Shown here: piece by piece, positions 50,801 to 64,000 of the stretch
Position numbering within the stretch: position 1 is the stretch's first letter
Layout: every line of letters begins with the position of its first letter
Source of the DNA: Branchiostoma floridae
Lineage: Eukaryota > Chordata > Leptocardii > Amphioxiformes > Branchiostomatidae
Direction of reading: 5' to 3'
Length of the DNA stretch: 64,000 bases
Assembly (NCBI RefSeq): GCF_000003815.2
Contig: NC_049990.1
Span: 5,010,251-5,074,250, forward strand
Program-made: the position numbers and the translations under genes
Notes under the pieces: model-generated
Told to the model about the DNA's origin: nothing
Seen by the model: only the letters and a program-made list of their open reading frames with translations
The model's database searches: none

Positions 50801-53800
50801 TAATTGCACCCCCATTTGCCACTTTATTTTGTGCAATTACCTAAATGGTGCAACAAAGCGAAGTTATCCAGCTGGACCGTACCAGTTTGGGATTTTGGAA
50901 TCCGTGCAATTAACGTGTGTGCGATAATCCGTTGTGCAATTAACTGGCTGTAACTGTACTTACTTGGGTGAAGTAACTGTGCCAAAGTTATCGTCGAGAT
51001 GAGCTCCACAAGGTGTGTTTCCTCCGTGATCGACCTTGAACTGGAACTTGAAGCCCTTGGCGTTGGTGGTGGCGTCGGAGACGAAGCGGATTTGGATGTC
51101 ATTATTAGCCGTGATGGTGCCAGGGCCACTGGTGCCGCAGTAAGTTCCTAGCGGGAAAGGAAGAAAAACTTAATTTTTTTAGCCCTAGTCCTATTCACGA
51201 CAAGTTTCGATTTGCAAATGCCTGTATGTGGGTCTCATATCTCTCTGTTTTTTTTTGGGGGGGGGTGTATTTCTCATCTAAATGTGGAATTCCATAACAA
51301 AGCACACCTGTTGGGAGAGTAAGGCTTAGCTCACAATTGGAAAAAGGGGCCCTGCCGGGCAGTTCGCGGGCTGTTTTTGGCACTTTCGGGCGTGATCCCT
51401 GCGTTGCACTGTGGGACACCTCGCGGCTGCCGGGGTATTTTGAGGCCCGGCCGGGACCCTGGTTCAATTTAAGTCTGAGTTAAAATGAACCAGGGACCCG
51501 CTCGTACAACCACCTCGCGACCTAATCGTGACAACACCGAGAGGGACCCCTCCGGTTGCCGGCAGTCTGTCGGAATAAATTCGTTACGTCAAAGACCAGG
51601 TTTACAGAATAAAAGTGTGTAATTCGTAACACCGGGCCAAATATGTGACGTCACAGATCACGTGAAAGGACAAAAGCCGTGAATTTACACGTATCGCAGT
51701 GCCGTTCTTACGCGTATTACAGTGGAGTTAAGTGCATAATTGTAAATACTGTGCATCTAAAGCAGTGGAAGATGAAACATTTCATAATTATTTCCAAGTG
51801 TTCATTTAACCACACAATAGGCTGCATTACTGAGAAGCAGGACGAACGGATAGCCTGCTTCATAGAAAGCTACTCTGCTTTTTACGATATTACAACCCCA
51901 GACTACCGAAACAAGCTGAAAAAAGATGTTTGGCTGAAGAAGGACGTTTCCTCTGCAATTGGCCGACGGAATGCCAAACTTGCAGTCATTCGGACCCAAT
52001 AGCCATTTTTTTCCGTTTTACAAATATAAAAATATAGGCATCAACAGTTTGGCAAGTCATCCGCCGACATTGGAAATTCCAATAACATGTTCATTTAGTT
52101 TAGAAATGTAACAGTGCCGCACGTCAGTGCGAGTGCGATGAAAAGTTGGCGAAAACAACCGTGCCGCAGTGAACGGACCCCGACGTACCGCACCAGTACT
52201 CCAAGTTCAGTGATGTACTACCTAAAGTGAATGCAGGCAATGCTTGTTTGTATATCCCTTAAATATGATGAGTGTCCACCAGTAGCCTGCCTGGTTCCCT
52301 GCCGTTGTTCGCAGGGCATGCGGCAGGGACCCTACAACTGCCCTACCGGGCTGTGAGAGACAAACGTTACCCTGTCGGAGCCCGCAGGGGTGACCACAGG
52401 ACACCGTCAGAACATCTGACGGGTGTCTGCCGTAGACGAACCTAGGAAGGTGGAAATTTTTTAAAGAAAAATGACGGGGTGCCCGCCGGAACACTCCGGG
52501 ACCCCCATGAGGGAGCGTGAAGGCAACGTTTGATTGTGACCACGACAGCCGGTAAACAGAGCCCGGCCGGGGCTACATCCCTGACGGGTACCGGGCCAAT
52601 GGACCCTTCCAGCCGAACGCGATATCGAACAAATAGAACCCCCTATTCTATTTCGAATACTCGGTCAAAAACAGCCCTAGTGGGACAGGAATGGGCAAAG
52701 AAAAATGCTATGCCTTTTTTGTTGATGACTATACCGACCGAGTTTTGTTGTTTTGGGAAGAGTAGGCGCTACATAGCATTACTTTGTTCCTGGGCAGGGT
52801 GCACATGTAAAGCAATGTACGTAGAAGAGACGGGACTCCCTCTCCGTGAGTGACCGAGCTGCTTTCTTCTTAATTTTTTTTTTCTCCAAAGCATGTATGT
52901 ACATGCCATACATGCAACAAACGCGGTAGAAACCCTGTCACAGATATACGTACCCAGCTTTACACCTGCATCGACCGCATGTCAGAAACCAGGCACTCCT
53001 GCCCACCAACAAGGTAATATTATGGAGCACCTCCCGCTTACGCTTTGACTGAAATTATATCACCCTTACCGCAACTATATGCTCCCCCTCCTCAAATGAC
53101 TGTACTTAGTGGGTGTAGCATTACACAAAGAATGCATAGCATTTTTCTGCCGCCTGTTCTGAGAGGATTTTAAGGCCCCAAAAGCTAAACTGAAGTCAGC
53201 CGGTATCCTCAGCTTAGATATCGGCGGCGGCCATGTTTTTGCAACTCGCGCCGTTTTTGACCGAGGTTTTGAAATAGAACCCGAGATCGAACAGGGGGCG
53301 AGGCTTATGGTGTTCGGCTGGAAGGGTCTATTGTGACCCTAGCCTAAGTCTGCAGCAGCCAGCAGCATAGATAGACTAAGTCAAATACTGATATGACTTC
53401 TTAATGGACCGATCCCCTGTTCGAGTATGGTTCTATTTCGAACACCTCCGTCAAAAATAGCCATTTCTGTCCTACTGCAGCACGGAGGTGTTCGGTATAG
53501 AATAGGGGGGTTCTATTTGTTCGATATGCCGTTCGACAGGATCGGTCCATTAGATCCGGGTCAGCTGACGTGCTCCAACGTTTTGCATGCCCTTCTTCGT
53601 TACACACTCACTCTCACTCCGTCGATCTGGCTCTTTAATCCTTCAGTGAACGTTACGACGACCATCTGTCGCTTTCATCAGTATGAAATAAAACGAATAC
53701 TATCGGTGCTATATGAATTAAGACAGAAACGTTTACTGAAGAATCAAATATGCCTGGGTAACGAAGAATCCTTTTTTCAAAGGAAATAGCCTCCGAAACA

Positions 53801-56090
53801 TGAAAAAGAGAACTCACCTTGGGTTCTGTCTCCAATAACTACCTCCACATAGTCATAATCGCAGCTACCGCCGAACAACCCAAGGAAGCCGCTAGTTCCT
53901 TCCTGTAGTTCAAAGTCCTGGAAAAAGAAGTGGTAAATTTCAAGCTCACGCCATGACCAATCGGCCAGTCCTTCCCAAATCCTTAGTATGTATTCGATAC
54001 TTCTGCTATCCTTGGTGCGTATAAGGGCCAATTAGGCTGTTCCACTGATATCAATTGTAAAATACGTATCTTTGTTGGTTGTATATCGAATAAACAGTTT
54101 TGCTTTCTTTGCACATTTGCAAGGACACTTCTTTTTTAGGCAATAAAATTTCCCACAAAGCTTCACCGAAGAACGGTATTTATGCCAACTATAAAAGTGA
54201 AATTGGCTATACTGGAAAGGCTTGCAGCCCTTTTACAAATCAAGAATTTAGCTCGGCCGAGTTGTCAGCGAGCTCTAAATTACGAGGAGGTATGACCCTG
54301 ATGCCGACGAAGAAACTCTGCCATTTGTTCGTAGGCATCAGGTTCATGCCTCCTCGTTATTTAGAGCTCGCTGACAACTCTGCCGAGCTAAATTCTTGAT
54401 TTGTAAACGGGGCTTTAGGACGGGACTTTAAGCCATGGTCCATTGTAAAGAACTACAGAAACTTAAGACGGATGAACCAAAAGATACTGTACATTGTTAT
54501 ACAGTACATAAAGGTAACGCATGTCTTCTCTTTAGCTATTCTTCCACTGTTGCACTGTGTTTTTGAACTGCATTGTAAGAATCAATGTTATTCTGAGAAA
54601 CACTTGTCTGTCAATTTATCTCTGCCATGTTGATTGGCCGGTGCAATGGCCTAGTGGGTAGAGTGTTCGCCTTGCATTCGGTAGGTCGTGAGTTCGATCC
54701 CCGGCCGAGTCATACCAAAGACTCTAAAAATGGTACATGCTGCTTTCTCTGCTTAGCACTCAGCACGAATGAGGAAGAGTATGGAAGTTAAACACACATC
54801 ACTACCAGCGGACCAGCCCCCTGCTGTAGTGGCTTGCACATGTGTGGCCCAAGGGCTTCGAAGTGGGGATGGGCGCCACCCTACGCGTCTGTAGATGCAT
54901 GGGCAAACTTTAACTTTTTCTTTTTTTATGTTGATTGCATTTGATTAAAGACAGAAAAAGAATGAAAGTTAAAGAAACAATAGCTCTTCGGTGAAATTAA
55001 ATAGTTTGAGATCGATCTTTGTGTACGACAAGCGTACCGCTCGCCCCCAATTTGATGACGTATATTGTCCCCATGGTAACGCCTTATATTACCTTCGTCA
55101 AATGCATCTATTTTTTTTCTCGAGGTTTCAGTGTCATTATACGAATAGCATGGAGGTTTCCGGGAGACCGATTATCACCGAACAAATACCGCCATTTTTA
55201 TGACGTATGTTGTTTCCATGAAGGTTACCTTGAAGGTGACCGTGATGCTCCCCCCACGGCTTGGGATGGTCCATACGCAGTCCTCGTTGGGTCCATACGC
55301 ATCCGGGTAGTTGGGGGAAGTCACCGTGCCGTTGTGTTGATGTAGAATGTTGCCACATCTCTGGGCTGGAAGAAATTCACCCTGATATCATCTTCTAACA
55401 TTTCATTGATAAAGCTTCTAAATTTGAGGCTATATATCATCATTATCACGGGCAAGTTGCCTGGACCAGGTCCACTCTCTAAGAAGGTTCACTCAGTTCA
55501 TATATAATTCTGTTTTATAGATCCTCTGCGCATTCTAAAAGTGTTGTCGCCAAAAAATTATTTTTTTACGGATAAATATTTATGCGTACGCAGATGCCAC
55601 CAATATAATCAATTCTTTGTGACCTTAGGTAAGATTACACAACCGCATTAACAGAAACGGGCCACATTCTCTCTGAACCTTGAAAACTTACACATTTTGG
55701 ATCTTCCGACGACTTTGCTATTCTGGTCGCTTCCAAGCCAAAGATACAGTAACTTTCCCGACTTGTCCACATTAATAGCAGGCTGACGCATATAACTTGT
55801 AGGCAACTTCGCTGACCAACGAAGCAGCAACTGGTTATGTTACACTGCACGACCTGTCACCTCTAACTACAAGCTATAAAGCTATCTGGTGAGGATATGC
55901 CCCTCCAGTATTTGATTGCAACGTGTTCCTCTCTACTATACCTTACTTTAGAGCTTAGATCCTCCCGCAACTCGGTGAGTAAACTTTTTGAGCAGCTACT
56001 ATACTTAAAGAAAAATGCAAATGATAACGCATGAAGATACTTACCATTGGCGATGGCCGCCAGGCAAAAGACACCGACAATAAAGATCAT
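47859..56090 (-). CDS. Secreted two-CUB-domain protein, gene 3 (281 aa, 7 exons)
   Basis: Exons: 56045-56090, 55229-55365, 53818-53917, 50964-51147, 49576-49739, 48581-48751 and 47859-47902; 846 nt code for 281 aa plus TAA. The signal peptide is [19 protein letters not shown]1 has [21 protein letters not shown] and [11 protein letters not shown]2 has [24 protein letters not shown] and FCGTDIPA. Exon 3 carries a three-residue Gly-rich extension (GLFGGS) relative to its paralogues. The linker is Pro/Lys-rich ([12 protein letters not shown]), and the tail exon gives [14 protein letters not shown]. This is the most divergent of the three, with the longest introns, which hold several transposon remnants; one element ends inside the donor region of exon 4. 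All reading frames remain open. Confidence 0.9.
49191..49386. repeat. Dispersed TIR repeat, copy 3
   Basis: TACTGTGAAT start, TTTCGCGGTGG and GGTTTAAGTTCGCGGTGAAG blocks, TTTCTGCATTTTCA end. It aligns with copy 2 throughout. Confidence 0.55.
49895..50066. mobile_element. Pogo-like MITE, 172 bp, TA target duplication
   Basis: The ends are CAGTTACAACCAGTTAATTG and the inverse of CAGTAGAAGCCGTTTAATTG, flanked by TA on both sides. CAGT-type ends with a TA duplication are the rule for pogo/Tigger elements. It is inverted relative to 50787-50956. Confidence 0.65.
50241..50422. repeat. Inverted-repeat element, 182 bp, 30-bp arms
   Basis: 50241-50270 (ACTGTAATTTCCAACACC core) is inverted at 50393-50422 with one mismatch; an inner arm ATCCACTGCT also pairs. 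Confidence 0.6.
50787..50956. mobile_element. Pogo-like MITE, 170 bp, inverted copy next to CUB gene 3 exon 4
   Basis: This is the reverse-complement relative of 49895-50066, flanked by TA. Its right-hand TA (50957-50958) falls within the intron side of the exon 4 donor (exon edge 50964). Confidence 0.65.
51679..52002 (+). pseudogene. MADF-like domain ORF, probable remnant of a PIF/Harbinger-type transposon
   Basis: An open frame of 107 codons lies inside intron 3 of CUB gene 3. Its second half reads [18 protein letters not shown] and continues [21 protein letters not shown]. This matches the MADF pattern: a helix with an aromatic, LYD/FYD, then xDYxNKxxKxxxWxxI. MADF/Myb-like DNA-binding proteins accompany DDE transposases in PIF/Harbinger elements and also occur as host factors. 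No transposase is nearby, the upstream half of the frame is nondescript, and the surrounding DNA (51340-52560) is GC-rich and carries inverted repeats unlike the flanking introns. I read it as a decayed element fragment rather than a host gene. Confidence 0.5.
52597..53333. mobile_element. Larger relative of the GGACC MITEs, about 737 bp
   Basis: CAATGGACCCTTCCAGCCGA at the left is inverted at 53312-53333 with one mismatch. It keeps the sub-terminal AACAAATAGAACCC block. No recognisable transposase; a short open frame (52680-52853) has no family I know. Confidence 0.5.
53403..53551. mobile_element. MITE, 149 bp, AATGGACCGATC inverted ends
   Basis: It has the same ends as 46151-46390. The interior is an almost continuous palindrome (GTTCTATTTCGAACACCTCCGT against its inverse). 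Confidence 0.6.
54227..54413. repeat. Near-perfect hairpin, 187 bp (arms about 79 nt, loop 28 nt)
   Basis: Left arm 54227-54305 pairs with 54334-54413 over AATTTAGCTCGGCCGAG, GCGAGCTCTAAATTACGAGG and CTGATGCC with few mismatches. It is probably a foldback element. Confidence 0.7.
54637..54927 (+). mobile_element. tRNA-derived SINE with 10-bp target-site duplication
   Basis: The 5' part has a polymerase III A box (TGGCCTAGTGGGTAGAG) and B box (GAGTTCGATCC). The body ends in a T-rich tail. ATGTTGATTG flanks it at 54627-54636 and 54928-54937. Confidence 0.75.
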
Positions 56091-56140
56091 CTTGACAGCT
56101 CCGGGAGTCGTAACTGGGACGAATTGGATGCCGATTGGGC

Positions 56141-56148
56141 CTTTATAT
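56141..56148 (-). promoter_or_regulatory. TATA-like box of CUB gene 3, with upstream AGTAAACATC block (56157-56166)
   Basis: The minus strand reads ATATAAAG 51 nt before the ATG. Eight nt upstream is AGTAAACATC, the gene 3 version of the shared AAACA block; GTAAACA is a forkhead-type core. Confidence 0.6.
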
Positions 56149-56169
56149 GAAGAACTGATGTTTACTAAC

Positions 56170-58457
56170 TGCAAGGTTGTGTTGCTTTTACAAATATCAA
56201 GCAGATAGACATGTGTAGCTACCGGTTAAGGGAAGTTTACTATCTGTGTCATCATTTATAATTGTTGTCAATAAGTGCTGTCAAACATCTGAGCATATAT
56301 AGCACAGTTTTATCATTACGTACATTGGAAATAGCAGCAAAGGCTATAAGACCACAAGACTCAGATACTTTCATGTATAGAGTTTTTGTTTTCGTCAACA
56401 GAGACGACAAATTCTATTATTTTTCTCGCCAACGATTGAAAACAGAAGGTCCCCTCCAAATAGCCATGCATGTTTTTGACAAGAGGAACACAACAATGTG
56501 CACTTATAGAAAGGAATCTGACCCTTCACAATTGGACTGGATCACAAATATTCAAGTCTAAAGTTTCCAGAGCAACCTTTGTAACCCCTGCTTCTCCGAT
56601 ATGGTCAGTTATTCCTCATTTTCAGTGAGGCAGAGCTTGTCTATAATATGATGTTTCTGAAAGGAGAAGAGATGCTGCTACAGTCATTTTCCGTGACGTT
56701 ACCGTAGCCTTCGGGTGACCATCAAGTAAGAAAATAATAAAAGATAGATACTAATAATACATTATCAGTTCCTCGTGCTAATAAGCTTAACCCACCTGTT
56801 TATATAGTTGTCCATCTCAGGCATTTGATGACGTACGCCTGTTTGTCTTGATAAGACGAGTGTTCCATCTCCTCATCTAACAGTAACACACCTTATGGGC
56901 TGGGAAAGTGGATTGACCTCAACAGCTGACACAATCGTACTTACGTAATGTATATAACCACATCATTGGCACATTTTGCAGAAAAAAAAACCTAAAACGT
57001 AATGTGTTTGGTCAACATTGCATCAGAATTACGGGCTTTGCATACGGGTGACCACGATGATGTAATGGTGACGCAGTGAGCAAAAAGCATGCAGGTGTTT
57101 GGCAAAAGATTGATTTACACATTAACCAGTAATTTGATCTGATAATCTAAGTATCAATTTTTGATCCAATATGCTGACGTGTTGGTAGGCACCAGCCGCC
57201 GAATATCCCGGACATAAACAACAACAGCGACCGCTCGTATACAATCTCTACTTTATACTACAGCATTTATCGTACAGGTTGTTAGAGGTCGCTTCTAAGT
57301 CTCAAATGTATAATCGTATGGGAAATAGCACCGTTGTGTGAATATTCCACTTCATGACGAACGAACTTGGTACGTGCAGAAAAACGTATTTGCAGTATTG
57401 GGGCCTAATTAGTAGTTTTTAATGGCCTAGCGAAGAGAATTGATTCTATCTGTGATTCAACATTGATAAACTTCAAAGTTGCTGGTAAATCTAAGTTGCA
57501 ACGGAACTGTAAGCGAAGTTACAAAATGGAAATGTTTGAAATTTTTTTATGATTTTGAAGCCTCTGGGATAATACAAATATATTTTTGACGAGAAGACGA
57601 TATGAAAACACATTTTATTTTTGCGTTTTACAATTTTCACAACACGTTTCCGCAGCACAACGACTTCGCATTTAAAATTTTCACTCTGTGAATATTCGAA
57701 TATCAAATGTGATAAATATATTATATACTTTTTGAAGGTTTTACTCCTATAGTAGGGGCTCCAAACATTCTAGGAGCTACGACAGAGGTATGTATACCGG
57801 AACAGTTTACTACTATAATACTACTATTCTGAGACTTTTTATCCAACCGGCCTTTCTAACCAAGTCCGTACAAAACATCCCCGGAGTGTGGTAATTAATT
57901 GGGCGGGTGGGCAACACTCCTTGCACCGCAGAGATGCCAGCGAGCTCACGATGGCATGGTCACCAGGCTAACACTGACGCAACACCCATGCGTCCTTGCA
58001 ACAGGTGGGCAATACCTTTTAATGTTTAACTTCCTCGGCCCTACCACTATACAGATCAATGAGCAATATAAGTACGAAAAACTAATGTATTAGGGTCACT
58101 TTTCTGGTTTTCGGTCTCATTATTTGTCCCAAATGTATTGATATATCATCATCCGAAAAGGTTACAGAAAATTCACACAAAATTGTGATTTTCAGTAAAA
58201 ATCTCACGTCGTTGCGTCAGGTGCAACACATGTGTACTTTGCTCCGTTAGAGCCGTCCCGCCCTCTGTTTTATTGACCCTCCCTTTGTGTTCGCCCGCAG
58301 CGATAAACATTAGCCGACTAGAGTGCGCGCCATTGCGGTAATTTGGGCGGGTGCAGACCACACTGTGCTGGAAAAACGTTGCTCTTACCACAAATTTCCT
58401 TTCGTTTAAAACCATTTTTACGCTTGACGACATCAACAGTAGCGATCAGACAACAAC
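56170..58457. other. Divergent intergenic region between CUB gene 3 and the SLC3A1-like gene
   Basis: 2.3 kb shared upstream of two oppositely oriented genes. Apart from the 56563 repeat I see no gene. No TATA box is evident before the SLC3A1-like start; the 58240-58460 stretch is moderately GC-rich and probably holds its promoter. Confidence 0.5.
56563..56697. repeat. Second copy of the 7771-7882 repeat
   Basis: Upstream of CUB gene 3, same orientation, same ordered blocks. Confidence 0.5.
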
Positions 58458-63752
<5,295 letters not shown>

Positions 63753-64000
63753 GTAAGCATTGACTATTTTCATGACTGTATTTACAATTTCATTTCAGCC
63801 TTATTTCAGGCACAAAGACCACATCAATGTACGAAAATGAATATAAAAACATACAAAACAAGAACACAAAGTAAGTGCAAATGTAATAAAATTTGCAATA
63901 AAACATGGTTTTACGCTTTTCTCTCATGAGCGTTCAAAAAACTTTAAAGGTAACTCCCATGATCAAGTATAGTTCAGCGTTCATTTTCAAGACTGCGGCA

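Noticed and set aside
50824-51129. 101-codon minus-strand frame overlapping CUB gene 3 exon 4
   Set aside because: It uses the wrong frame of the exon and continues into a MITE; the CUB frame has the conserved cysteines and splice sites.
54227-54413. microRNA precursor
   Set aside because: The stem is about 80 bp and almost perfect, more like a foldback transposon than an animal pre-miRNA; kept only as a hairpin.
54637-54710. tRNA gene
   Set aside because: A and B boxes are present but no cloverleaf closes, and the unit continues into a SINE body with a T-rich tail and target duplication.

Overview
The window is animal nuclear DNA with short exons separated by AT-rich introns full of small dispersed repeats. 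Gene content (a filamin-repeat protein, a cluster of secreted two-CUB proteins and an SLC3A1/rBAT amino-acid-transporter heavy chain), the density of MITE-like elements and the SINEs fit an invertebrate deuterostome. A cephalochordate (amphioxus) is my best guess; this is inference, not a match I could run. One 100-base run of N (63310-63409) marks an assembly gap.

Region 1 (1-31.9 kb, minus strand): a filamin-like gene running off the left edge. I could join 25 exons coding for 12 Ig-like filamin repeats plus a candidate two-codon first exon at 31908-31914. Every intron is phase 1. The first eight repeats are four copies of one 4-exon, 2-repeat cassette. A 402-base exon (5656-6057) inserts a Pro/Ser-rich linker holding seven octapeptide repeats. 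If the first exon is right, the protein starts directly in repeat 1 and has no CH actin-binding domains.

Region 2 (35.7-56.2 kb, minus strand): three tandem paralogous genes, each with seven exons at identical phases: signal peptide, two CUB domains, Thr/Pro linker, and a small last exon coding for a Ser-Gly acidic tail ending Phe-x-Phe. The tail contains SGEG/SGDG motifs that look like glycosaminoglycan attachment sites, so these may be small secreted CUB proteoglycans. Their core promoters (TATA plus an AAACA-containing block) are conserved in spacing, and genes 1 and 2 share a near-identical stretch in exon 4.

Region 3 (58.4 kb to right edge, plus strand): the first seven exons (421 codons) of an SLC3A1-like type II membrane protein, continuing past the window.

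Between and inside genes lie repeats whose ends can be read: PIF/Harbinger-like elements with 3-bp TWA target duplications and a MADF-domain ORF remnant, pogo-like MITEs with TA duplications, foldback elements with 9-bp duplications, a tRNA-derived SINE with a 10-bp duplication, a 5S rRNA-derived sequence, and several long near-perfect hairpins. All exon joins were made by eye from splice consensus, phase and protein-family continuity; transcript data would settle them.
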